In this document: positions 1 through 7,467 of the stretch, piece after piece | How positions within the stretch are numbered: position 1 is the first letter of the stretch | How the letters are laid out: every line of letters begins with the position of its first letter | Assembly: GCA_018644785.1 (NCBI GenBank) | Contig: JABGPV010000007.1 | Coordinates: forward strand, 1 to 47,314 | From: Deltaproteobacteria bacterium | Lineage (GTDB): Bacteria > Desulfobacterota > DSM-4660 > Desulfatiglandales > Desulfatiglandaceae | Direction of reading: 5' to 3' | DNA: 47,314 nt | The notes under the pieces: generated by a model | Database searches by the model: none | Told to the model about the DNA's origin: nothing | What the model saw: the letters and a program-made list of their open reading frames with translations, nothing else | Translations under genes and position numbers: made by a program

Positions 1-929
1 ATCTCTGTTGTGATCTGATCCGTGTCATTTTCGGAGAAGAGGTAAATATTGAGGTGGGAAAAAGGCTCGGTGCTGTCATAGACTTCTCTTAAGTAGTCCT
101 TGACAATCCCATGCAGGCCGTCATGGGTAACGGATACGGATAACAGGCAGGTCAACTTGTCCGTCGGCTGCGCAACTCCCCTTTCTTTTTCAAATGAAAT
201 GGCGTTGTCAAGCCCTCTGAGTCCATAGATGGCTTCATTGTTATCATTTGAAACGCCGATCTGAATGGGGTGATCAAACCAGTAGCGTTGCTTTTCCCCC
301 ATGACCTGCCTTAGCTTTCCGACCATCCGGGACCCATAGGGCAAAACATCCAACGAATCTGAATCCCCGGGGGTTGTCACCAGCAGATTGGACAGAAACA
401 GCATCTGGCGCGATGGGTTGTCAATGGGCGAAGCATTGGGCTCGGTGATATGAACACGTCGATGGGTCCTGAGAGAGAGAATTTTTTCCGCCTGATCCGA
501 AAGGCAGTCGGCCCCCTCAGGAAAGAGTACCTCCCAGATTTTTTTAAGCGACCCAACTCCCCAGGATGAATCCTGCGCCGCGCAAAAATGCCCCGCCTTT
601 TCGAGAGCGTTTTTAAAATCATCGTCCTCATGGCACAGGTTCCGGATTTCGTCATTGATCAACGCCGCACCGTTTTTCATAAACCGCACGACATTTTGCC
701 ATTTCTCTTCCGCCTCAAAAGCATCAAGATATTCTTCCGCAACACTGTATCGTGCGTGATCACACCCTGAAAGTAGAATTAAAAAGGCCGCATTGATATT
801 TCTCGCCACATCCTTATCCCGGCTCTGGTCCGGAATGAATTGATCACCCACATTAAATCCGGCCAAAGGAGGGTTTTTTTGCGTACCGTCCACCAGTGTG
901 CGGATAAGGGTTGAAAGCATCTTCTCCAT
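1..929 (-). CDS. Unrecognised conserved-looking protein, 3' end cut by window edge
   Basis: An open frame runs from an ATG at 929 off the left edge, giving about 309 residues without a stop. The start is preceded by AGGA about six bases upstream. The protein is soluble-looking and acidic, with no signal peptide or membrane segment. It begins MEKMLSTLIRTLVDG; a later stretch reads YWFDHPIQIG, followed by YGLRGLDNAI and LLSVSVTHDGLHGI. I do not recognise the family and assign no function. It lies 75 bases downstream of the aldehyde oxidoreductase gene on the same strand, so it may be the last gene of that run. An in-frame GTG near 1000 is an alternative but poorer start. Codon use resembles its neighbours, so I am confident it is a real gene but not of its role. 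Confidence 0.75.
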   Translation of the reverse strand, partial: MEKMLSTLIRTLVDGTQKNPPLAGFNVGDQFIPDQSRDKDVARNINAAFLILLSGCDHARYSVAEEYLDAFEAEEKWQNVVRFMKNGAALINDEIRNLCHEDDDFKNALEKAGHFCAAQDSSWGVGSLKKIWEVLFPEGADCLSDQAEKILSLRTHRRVHITEPNASPIDNPSRQMLFLSNLLVTTPGDSDSLDVLPYGSRMVGKLRQVMGEKQRYWFDHPIQIGVSNDNNEAIYGLRGLDNAISFEKERGVAQPTDKLTCLLSVSVTHDGLHGIVKDYLREVYDSTEPFSHLNIYLFSENDTDQITTE

Positions 930-1004
930 GAAATGTCCTATCTTAGGGCCCGCCACTTCATACCGACCGCCACATCCTTGTTTTCTTTGCACCTTGCCTA
1001 TTTC

Positions 1005-2885
1005 TTATCCGTCATGAAGAAGCTTTGCCAACTCTGTTAAACCCAGTTCTTCAAGCACCCTTTTTTCTGCTACCCCTTCTTCATTGACCCCTCTGAACCC
1101 ATAGAACTCCTTCAACATTAAATCCATATCGGGAATGCTCCCCTCCGTCGGGCCCGTATCCAAAATGGTCATCAGTCTCTTGGGTAAAACATCGTGCTCC
1201 ACCCTGGCCCCGAACAGATTGGACAAACCCCGCTTTATATGCCAGATCCGCCGCCCTAATCGCATCACCTCATCAAGGGTGTAGTCAAACCCCGTAACAT
1301 GATTTACCATATCCACGGCCTGGGTGGCATTCAGGATCATCGCACCCAAGTTACAAAACCCGGCACAGTGGGAAAAAAACATCCCGTAATCCTCGCAGGC
1401 AACATTCAGTTTCGCCTTACCCTCACTGCTCATTCCGGTTATTTCATCTGCCAGTTCCGGGATCTCGGGTAGATACATACCGCCTCCCTCCACCGGAAAA
1501 ACGAGGCTGGCCAAATGACACGCCCCCCTGGACGAGACAGCATAGGCCAATCCATGACCGTGCGCACCCCTGGGATCATGCATGGGGGCTTCAAGACCCT
1601 TGACCGTCGTCAAGAAGTCCGGAGCGTTGCCGCCGATCCGTTCCGCCGCTTTTGCGCTCCCCTCGGACAGGATCGAGCCAATCCCCAATTTCTTCCCAAT
1701 CTTTTCCACCATGGCAACAATCGCCTCTGAATTGCCCCATGTGAGGTTTAGGCCATCGGTATCTTTTTCATTTATCAGGCCGTTTTCAAAGCATTCTATG
1801 GCAAAGGCGATGGTGGATCCGCAAGAGATGGTATCCATACCGTAGCGGTTACAGATATCGTTCGCTTTGCCGATAGATTCCAGACTGGGATTCAGGCACA
1901 TGGTCCCAAAGGTGGCGATGGTTTCATATTCGGGACCCGGACCTTTTGCAAATTCGAATACGCCCTCCTTCACCTCCGCCTCTCTCTTACACGCCACCCC
2001 GCAGGCATAGCATGTGCTGTTGCCGGTCAGGATCTTTTCATCGTATTCAACGGGACCCAATTCGTCAAAGAGATCCCACTCGCTCTGCTGCCAGTTCTTC
2101 ATGGGGATATCACCGGATATGACGCCGATATCCATATGCGACGCTGTCCCGAAAGCACGCAATCCTTCAGTGGAAATATTCCCGTCATAAAGCTCCTTGA
2201 GCTCTGAACGGAGATCATCAAACCTGTCAGGATGTTCAACCTCCAGTTTTCCGGTTCCCCTCGCGAAAATGGCCTTGAGTTTCTTTGAACCCCATACCGC
2301 ACCTAATCCGGTACGTCCCGCCACATGTCCCTTATCGTTGATGATGGATGCGAATCTCACAAGGTTTTCGCCGGCAGGGCCAATGGTAAAGACCTGGCCT
2401 GATTTTTTTGACTCTGTTTTATGGTCTGCGATCATCTCATCGGTGACCCTGTAGACGTCCCTTCCCCAGTACTTCCGGGCGTCCCTTATCTCCACCTTTG
2501 CGTCTTCGATATAGATGTAAGCAGGACTGTTGGCCGCCCCTGTAATCACAATACCGTCATAGCCCGCAAATTTCAGTTGCGCACCGAAAAAACCGCCGAT
2601 GTTGCAATCGCCCCACAGTCCGGTGAGCGGAGATTTTGCACCGACAGTCCACCTGGCCACGGCATTCGTTCTCATACCGGTCAACGGTCCGGTCATCAGC
2701 ACAAAGGGATTGTCCGCGGAAAGAGGGTCGAAGTCTGACTTCCCCTTTATGAGGTCGAGATAGATCTTGGTCCCAAACCCCAATCCGCCCATATATTCCC
2801 TGGCGAATTCCAAATCCAAGGGCCTCGTTTCAATATTCCCGGATGTCAGATCGACATAAAGTATACTTCCTGCGTAACCGCCCAT
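1005..2885 (-). CDS. aor: Aldehyde:ferredoxin oxidoreductase (AOR family, tungsten/molybdopterin)
   Basis: 626 residues, the usual AOR length. The N-terminal half carries the family's glycine-rich cofactor-binding segments (GGLGFGTK near 33, AKSPLTGLWGDCNIGGFFG near 83-101, GRTGLGAVWGSKKLKA near 190-205). A CxxCxxxC motif at residues 292, 295 and 299, with a further cysteine near 507 or 511, fits the [4Fe-4S] site. HDPRGAHGHGLAYA (about 436-449) is the conserved pterin/active-site loop. Known members oxidise aldehydes to acids with ferredoxin, and reduce acids when ferredoxin is strongly reduced. The ATG at 2885 has AGGAGG upstream. It directly follows a free-standing SCP2-like gene and an iron-ADH, suggesting acid-aldehyde-alcohol interconversion. 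The substrate is unknown. A BamB-type benzoyl-CoA reductase subunit is less likely because no partner subunits are nearby. Confidence 0.93.
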   Translation of the reverse strand: MGGYAGSILYVDLTSGNIETRPLDLEFAREYMGGLGFGTKIYLDLIKGKSDFDPLSADNPFVLMTGPLTGMRTNAVARWTVGAKSPLTGLWGDCNIGGFFGAQLKFAGYDGIVITGAANSPAYIYIEDAKVEIRDARKYWGRDVYRVTDEMIADHKTESKKSGQVFTIGPAGENLVRFASIINDKGHVAGRTGLGAVWGSKKLKAIFARGTGKLEVEHPDRFDDLRSELKELYDGNISTEGLRAFGTASHMDIGVISGDIPMKNWQQSEWDLFDELGPVEYDEKILTGNSTCYACGVACKREAEVKEGVFEFAKGPGPEYETIATFGTMCLNPSLESIGKANDICNRYGMDTISCGSTIAFAIECFENGLINEKDTDGLNLTWGNSEAIVAMVEKIGKKLGIGSILSEGSAKAAERIGGNAPDFLTTVKGLEAPMHDPRGAHGHGLAYAVSSRGACHLASLVFPVEGGGMYLPEIPELADEITGMSSEGKAKLNVACEDYGMFFSHCAGFCNLGAMILNATQAVDMVNHVTGFDYTLDEVMRLGRRIWHIKRGLSNLFGARVEHDVLPKRLMTILDTGPTEGSIPDMDLMLKEFYGFRGVNEEGVAEKRVLEELGLTELAKLLHDG

Positions 2886-2912
2886 ATGGAATACCTCCTG
2901 AACCTCTGACCT

Positions 2913-3326
2913 CTAATAAATATTATACTCCCCATAGCCGTTGTCGTCGAGATATTTGGGATACATGGCATAGGAGGGTTTTATTGCGGGCAAGAGTTTC
3001 AATATTTTTGGAATCGGTCCCTTTGCCACCATCTGTTTCCGGGTCAGGGCAGCCATTAAGTTTACCTTGCCGAACCAGAACTTGTGGGCGATGTCCGAGC
3101 TCATGGACATATCAACGATAGCCTTGGTATCGGTGTCTCCGGGCGTTACTTCAAGCCTGTCTCCTGAGCAGTCAATCAACAAAACGACGTCCGGATCGCT
3201 GTAACTAAATCTGATAATTAATTTTGAAGCAAGCAATTTATCAGCAATGGCCGGTGTTTCAGCGAGCAACTCGAAAAAACCACCCAGCATTTTTTCAAAC
3301 TTATCAGCGTTTTCAAAAAGTCCCAT
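2913..3326 (-). CDS. SCP2-like sterol/lipid-carrier domain protein
   Basis: 137 residues from the ATG at 3326, which has a strong GGGAGGAAAGG ribosome site. A 160-residue reading from 3395 would extend into the preceding dehydrogenase gene and is not needed. The pattern is SCP2-like: a hydrophobic first helix, central strands (VVLLIDCSGDRLEV), then VDMSMSSDIAHKFWFGK and a KMLPAIKP-like tail (here LKLLPAIKP). SCP2 domains bind fatty acyl chains, fatty acyl-CoAs or other lipids in a hydrophobic tunnel and have no catalytic residues. Its position between an iron-ADH and an AOR, together with a similar domain fused to the other AOR of this cluster (7468-9882), suggests it presents a hydrophobic substrate to these enzymes. 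The family call rests on pattern only. Confidence 0.7.
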   Translation of the reverse strand: MGLFENADKFEKMLGGFFELLAETPAIADKLLASKLIIRFSYSDPDVVLLIDCSGDRLEVTPGDTDTKAIVDMSMSSDIAHKFWFGKVNLMAALTRKQMVAKGPIPKILKLLPAIKPSYAMYPKYLDDNGYGEYNIY

Positions 3327-3354
3327 CCTTTCCTCCCGTTCCTGTAAATAGTGT

Positions 3355-4530
3355 TTAATATGCGTTCTTAAGATGAACCAATATCTCCTCGGCAATTACT
3401 TCTCGCGGATTGTAAAAGCTGGTACCATCCATAACCGCTGCCTCGGCAATTTCCGGCAACCGTTCCTCGGGAACCCCCACCTCTCTCAGCCTTAAGGGTA
3501 AAGCGCCCATCTCATTCAGCTTTCCGGTCAGTTTCCTCACTGATTCGATGGCCTTCCTGGCCCGATCATCAGGTGATAGACCGGACACCTCCTCACCCAT
3601 GACAGGCGCGAGCCTGGCCAGTTTTTCCGTGATCTCCTCAAAATTGTACTCCAGGCCGTGGGGCAGGAGTATCCCGTTGGCAATTCCGTGCGGTACCCGG
3701 CAGAGACCGCCTACCGCATGGGCCATGCCGTGCACGCATCCCACCATGGAATGGGAAAAGGCAATTCCGGCCATGGATGATGCGACCAGTAAACTCCCTC
3801 GAGCTTCGATGTCGCTTCCATTCCGGGTGGCATTCACAATGCTTCCGCAGATGAGTTCAATGGCACTGGATGCCAGGGCATCGGAGACGGGCGACCATTG
3901 CAGACCCACATAGGCCTCCACCGCGTGGGTCATCGCGTCCATGGCTGTCGATGCCGTCAGCCCCGGTGTCATTGAAGTCGTCATCTCAGGATCCAGGACA
4001 GCCAGATCGGGGAGGAGGAATTTATCGGTAAACGCCATCTTCACACTATTTTCCTCATCATAGATAACCGCCACCATGGTGACCTCACTACCGGTGCCGG
4101 CAGTGGTGGGTATTGCAACCAAAGGATTCAGCGGTTTTGTCAGGGTCTGGGCGCCGGAGTGGTCCTCTACAAGATCGCCCCCTTCAGAGATCAAGATGTT
4201 GGCGGCCTTGGCGGTATCAATCACGCTTCCCCCGCCTAAGGCAATCAAGCCTTCAGCGCCGGAGACCTTAGCCTGTTGGGCACATGCATTGACCGCCTTC
4301 ACTTCAGAATTAGGCGGCACATCCAAAAATACCCCTGTAACCTGGATACCCGTGGTTTCAAGCCCGTCCACAACCCTTTTCACCAGACCGAGATCATGGA
4401 TGACCTTATCGGATACCACGAAGTATTTCGATACCCCCAAAAGGTCAAGCTCGGCCTTAAAGTCCGCCGCAATGCCAGGGCTGTACACCACCTTGGTCGG
4501 ATTGTAAAACTCGAAGAATTCCGGAACCAT
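3355..4530 (-). CDS. Iron-containing alcohol dehydrogenase
   Basis: 391 residues, typical of the Fe-ADH (group III) family. The nucleotide-binding half has GGGSVIDTAKAANI (about 99-112) and AGTGSEVT (about 144-151). All expected ligands are visible by alignment to FucO: Asp198 and His202 in MDAMTHAVEAY, His267 in VHGMAH, the catalytic-helper His271, and His281 in VPHG. Such enzymes interconvert primary alcohols and aldehydes with NAD(P)H. The start at 4530 follows an AAGGAGG site. It is the downstream member of three Fe-ADH homologues in this run and is followed after 28 bases by the SCP2-like gene. The substrate could be a simple or longer-chain alcohol; the sequence does not decide. Confidence 0.93.
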   Translation of the reverse strand: MVPEFFEFYNPTKVVYSPGIAADFKAELDLLGVSKYFVVSDKVIHDLGLVKRVVDGLETTGIQVTGVFLDVPPNSEVKAVNACAQQAKVSGAEGLIALGGGSVIDTAKAANILISEGGDLVEDHSGAQTLTKPLNPLVAIPTTAGTGSEVTMVAVIYDEENSVKMAFTDKFLLPDLAVLDPEMTTSMTPGLTASTAMDAMTHAVEAYVGLQWSPVSDALASSAIELICGSIVNATRNGSDIEARGSLLVASSMAGIAFSHSMVGCVHGMAHAVGGLCRVPHGIANGILLPHGLEYNFEEITEKLARLAPVMGEEVSGLSPDDRARKAIESVRKLTGKLNEMGALPLRLREVGVPEERLPEIAEAAVMDGTSFYNPREVIAEEILVHLKNAY

Positions 4531-4632
4531 AGCAGTCCTCCTTGTGTGAAATCATTAAAAAACGAATTTTGATGAAATTTATTATCATCTGTGGTGTGCT
4601 GCATCAGCAACTTGAAGATCTTTTTTAAACCA

Positions 4633-4791
4633 TCACCAATCGTATTCAGGTCTTCCAAAATCTTCCTGCCAGTTTGGCGGTCCCCCATACTCCTTGGCAC
4701 GCCACTTGGATTTGTCAACACATGCTGAAAAGCTCATGGTCGCCAACAGAAACAACAGCCCGACTCCCAGGTTTATGATCCTACGTTTCAT
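4633..4791 (-). CDS. Very small putative lipoprotein
   Basis: 52 residues starting at the ATG at 4791, which is preceded by GGAGGTGGGG at ideal spacing. An upstream in-frame ATG at 4830 lacks such a site. The N-terminus is a charged KRR followed by a hydrophobic stretch and ends in SFSAC, a plausible though not perfect lipobox, so the mature peptide would begin at Cys with about 32 residues. The tail is rich in Trp, Gly, Pro and acidic residues (YGGPPNWQEDFGRPEYDW). I do not recognise a family. It sits between two Fe-ADH genes on the same strand and probably belongs to the same transcript. It may be an envelope-anchored accessory peptide; that is inference. Confidence 0.6.
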   Translation of the reverse strand: MKRRIINLGVGLLFLLATMSFSACVDKSKWRAKEYGGPPNWQEDFGRPEYDW

Positions 4792-4847
4792 CCCCACCTC
4801 CAAGATCCATTTATTCAATCCCAATTTCAAATTTCAAATACCTTTCG

Positions 4848-6107
4848 TCACCCTTTCCGGATCAAATCACGGTTCAAAGGCGTTCCCTCCCAGGCATGGA
4901 TTAAAACCATCATGGCATCATCCACATCCAGCTCCTCCGGGTTGTAAAATATTGAACCGTCACCCATGGCCTTAATTGCGATGTCTTTAAGTTTATCCCG
5001 GGAAACCATGGCATTTCCCTCCGGGTCCGTGACTTCCTTGAAACATCGGGCGTGTTTCCCTTTCGTTAAATGAAACAGCCGATCATTCCAATCACGAATC
5101 AATGAAATGACCTTTTCAGCGCGCCGATGCTTCGGTGTTCCGGCATATATCTGCTCTCCTCCCAACGGCAGCAGCATCTCCGAGGTAAACTGAGCATTCT
5201 TGTGCAGGTTGTACTCCAGGCCGTAGGGAAGCAGTATGGCCATGCACATGCCGTGGGGCACACGACAAACCGCCCCCACCGAATGGCCCAGGGTATGGAC
5301 CATACCCACCATGGCGTTTGAAAATGCAACACCTGCCAGGTTGGCGGCCACCGCCAGGGAGAGGCGCCCCCCCTTGTCATCGGGCCGATCCATCACTTTG
5401 AACAGATTGTCTCGCATCAATTCCATGGCAGCCCTGGCAAAGGCATCGCTCAGCGGGTTTTTGGCCAGACAGGTATACGCCTCCACAGCGTGTGACAGGG
5501 CATCCATGGCCGTGGCGCTGGTGATGGCCGGCGGCAGGCTCAGGGTCATTCGAGAATCCAGGAGCGCTACATCGGGCAGCAGGAAATAACTGTTAAAGAG
5601 CATTTTCCTTTCTTTTTCATGGTCGGCAATCACTGCCACCAGCGTCGCTTCAGAACCGGTACCCGCTGTGGTGGGGATGGCGATCAGGGGTTTCAAGGGC
5701 CGCTTCAGGGCACCGGTGCCGGTAAATGCCATTAAATCGGAGGCGTTTTCCGAAACCACGATGTTGACGCCTTTTGCCGTATCCAGAACCGAACCGCCGC
5801 CCACGGCAATGATGGCGTCACACCCTTTTTCACGGTAGACGCCGGCAAGGCGGTTGACCACGGTCAAATCCGAATCCGGCGGCACGTCGGTTTCAACGGA
5901 TCCGCCCGATCTTAAACAGGGCACCCGGTCTTTCATTGCGGATGTCACCACATCAATAAGCCCCGCTTCAAAAACCCCTTTGTCCGTAATAATCAGGGGC
6001 AATCGAGCCCCGAGATCCCCGAGTATCTCCGGGATCTGCTCCAGAACATCATGTCCCGAAATGGTTTTTACCCTGCAACAGAATTCATAATAGGCCGGTA
6101 AGTCCAT
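4848..6107 (-). CDS. Iron-containing alcohol dehydrogenase (second intact copy)
   Basis: 419 residues, slightly longer than the family norm because of an insertion near residues 310-345. The nucleotide site GGGSVLDTAKGVNI (about 103-116) and AGTGSEAT (about 148-155) are intact. The metal ligands are present: Asp202 and His206 in MDALSHAVEAY, His271 in MVHTLGH, His275, and His285 in VPHG. It should oxidise or reduce an alcohol/aldehyde pair with NAD(P)H. It is clearly paralogous to the genes at 3355-4530 and 6181-7365, presumably by local duplication followed by divergence. The ribosome site before 6107 (GGATTGAG) is weak, and a REP-like hairpin lies just upstream at 6141-6178. Confidence 0.92.
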   Translation of the reverse strand: MDLPAYYEFCCRVKTISGHDVLEQIPEILGDLGARLPLIITDKGVFEAGLIDVVTSAMKDRVPCLRSGGSVETDVPPDSDLTVVNRLAGVYREKGCDAIIAVGGGSVLDTAKGVNIVVSENASDLMAFTGTGALKRPLKPLIAIPTTAGTGSEATLVAVIADHEKERKMLFNSYFLLPDVALLDSRMTLSLPPAITSATAMDALSHAVEAYTCLAKNPLSDAFARAAMELMRDNLFKVMDRPDDKGGRLSLAVAANLAGVAFSNAMVGMVHTLGHSVGAVCRVPHGMCMAILLPYGLEYNLHKNAQFTSEMLLPLGGEQIYAGTPKHRRAEKVISLIRDWNDRLFHLTKGKHARCFKEVTDPEGNAMVSRDKLKDIAIKAMGDGSIFYNPEELDVDDAMMVLIHAWEGTPLNRDLIRKG

Positions 6108-6140
6108 TTTTTCTCAATCCTTTTCCCGTGTGGTGCAGGC

Positions 6141-6178
6141 CCACTCCGCCAAAGTAGCGAAGCTACGACGGCCGGGTC
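6141..6178 (+). repeat. REP-like intergenic hairpin repeat, copy A
   Basis: A short structured repeat in the gap between two ADH genes. Its core is CCGCCAAAGTAGC, a GAA loop, then GCTACGACGGCCGGG. The arms GTAGC (6154-6158) and GCTAC (6162-6166) pair. Copies B (9903-9949) and C (14684-14729, inverted) have a GAAT loop, so this copy has lost one base. It ends right at the stop of the gene at 6181. Confidence 0.8.
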
Positions 6179-6180
6179 CG

Positions 6181-7365
6181 TTAATTCAAATCAATGGGAT
6201 CCCCTGTGAGGGCGCGTTCAAGAATCATCAAACAACCTTCCCCATTGACGTCGTTTGACGTACAATCCGCCAGCGAAGCAGCCATGGGTTTGAGCTGATC
6301 TTTTTTGATGCCCACATCTTCGAGGGTCATGGGAAGCTTCTTTTGGGTAGATTCATAAAGCTCAAACTGAAGCTCCTGAATCAAGGTCAGCACTTTCCCT
6401 ATCCTGAGTTCACTGGAAGTGATCGCAAAGGTCTCGGGACCGGCCATGGGAAGCAGAAGAGAATCCACAAAAAAATCATCACGGGTTGACAGGTGATCCA
6501 ACACATACGGCAGCAGGATGCCCATGCAAAGCCCATGGGGACAAGTGGCTTTCTGACCGACGGCCAATGCCAAAAGATGGGTCAGCCCAGGCTTTACATT
6601 GGAGAAAACGCATCCGGCCATGGTTTCCGCAGCAGCGACTGCGGACCGGGCAGCCTTCCATTGCCGGCCACCACCGATCGCATCAGCCAGATGGTGCACG
6701 ATCATCTGGATGGCCGTATGGGCATAAGCATCCACAAAGGGGTTCTTTCCCGGCCCCACAAACCCTTCCACCGCATGGGCCAGGGCCGACATGGCGCCGG
6801 ACAAGGCCTTTAAAGGGTCTTCCGGAACAAATACCTCAGAATCCACCACCACAACATGGGGCATGAGAAACTGCGATGAAAAGGCCAGGTCATCCACAAA
6901 AGCCATGGAAGTCGTTTCATATCCATCACCCGATGAAGCGGGAATGGTCATGTAGGGTTTAAGACGCTCTATGGTCCGATCCCCTTTCGCCGTAAAGGGC
7001 ACAAGGTCCCGGGTATTTTCCGTCACCGCCAGGTTAAGGATTTTGGCCGTATGCATGACCGAGCCGCTTCCCAGCGCAATAATGGCGTCAAAACCGCCGT
7101 CTTGAAACAGTTCAGCGAGGCGCAGGACGGTTTCCAGGCGTGCATGCTCCCCAACATCATCGTAAATCCCAAGGGGCACACCGGAACCCCTCAATCCATC
7201 AATGACCCTTGGGATTGCCGTCTTTTTCCCCAGAACCTTTGTGGTGATCAACAAAGGCCTTTCAGCGCCCATGGCGGCCAGTTCAAACGGTATGTGGGCC
7301 AGGGCCTCTCGGCCCGCATTTATTTTCACCGGGCTTAGAAATGTATTGTTTTCAGGTTCGACCAT
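6181..7365 (-). CDS. Degenerate iron-ADH homologue lacking key active-site residues
   Basis: 394 residues with the Fe-ADH fold signature throughout and no frameshift. Against the two intact neighbours, the first metal ligand Asp is Ser193 (SALAHAVEGF), while the ligand His197 is kept. His263 and His277 are kept, but the catalytic-helper His is Leu267 (THLLALAVG). The nucleotide motif GGGS is GSGS with HTAK in place of DTAK, and AGTGSE has become SSGDGYE. These changes argue against an ordinary iron-dependent dehydrogenase. It may be non-catalytic, use another metal, or serve as a partner subunit for the intact ADHs. The start at 7365 has CAGGAGC upstream. It lies directly after the AOR-SCP2 fusion gene. 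Confidence 0.85.
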   Translation of the reverse strand: MVEPENNTFLSPVKINAGREALAHIPFELAAMGAERPLLITTKVLGKKTAIPRVIDGLRGSGVPLGIYDDVGEHARLETVLRLAELFQDGGFDAIIALGSGSVMHTAKILNLAVTENTRDLVPFTAKGDRTIERLKPYMTIPASSGDGYETTSMAFVDDLAFSSQFLMPHVVVVDSEVFVPEDPLKALSGAMSALAHAVEGFVGPGKNPFVDAYAHTAIQMIVHHLADAIGGGRQWKAARSAVAAAETMAGCVFSNVKPGLTHLLALAVGQKATCPHGLCMGILLPYVLDHLSTRDDFFVDSLLLPMAGPETFAITSSELRIGKVLTLIQELQFELYESTQKKLPMTLEDVGIKKDQLKPMAASLADCTSNDVNGEGCLMILERALTGDPIDLN

Positions 7366-7381
7366 ATCTCATGCTCCTGAT

Positions 7382-7417
7382 AACCCGGGCAGACACGCAG
7401 GTCTGCCCCTACGGGTT
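7382..7417 (+). repeat. Intergenic hairpin of the GGGCAGAC/GTCTGCCC type
   Basis: Inverted repeat GGGCAGAC (7387-7394), six-base loop, GTCTGCCC (7401-7408), flanked by outer arms AACCCG (7382-7387) and CGGGTT (7412-7417). The TGCCCCTAC segment also forms the end of the element at 14815-14895, so both may be members of one family. It lies between the AOR-SCP2 gene and the ADH-like gene and could act as an RNA hairpin there. Confidence 0.6.
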
Positions 7418-7467
7418 TGAACCATTCAGGGCAACCGCCGGGCCGCAACCCTGTAAAATCTTGAGAC

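Noticed and set aside
1005..2885. Idea that this AOR is a BamB-type benzoyl-CoA reductase subunit
   Set aside because: No Bam partner subunits, ferredoxins or aromatic-pathway genes are adjacent, while ADH and SCP2 genes are.
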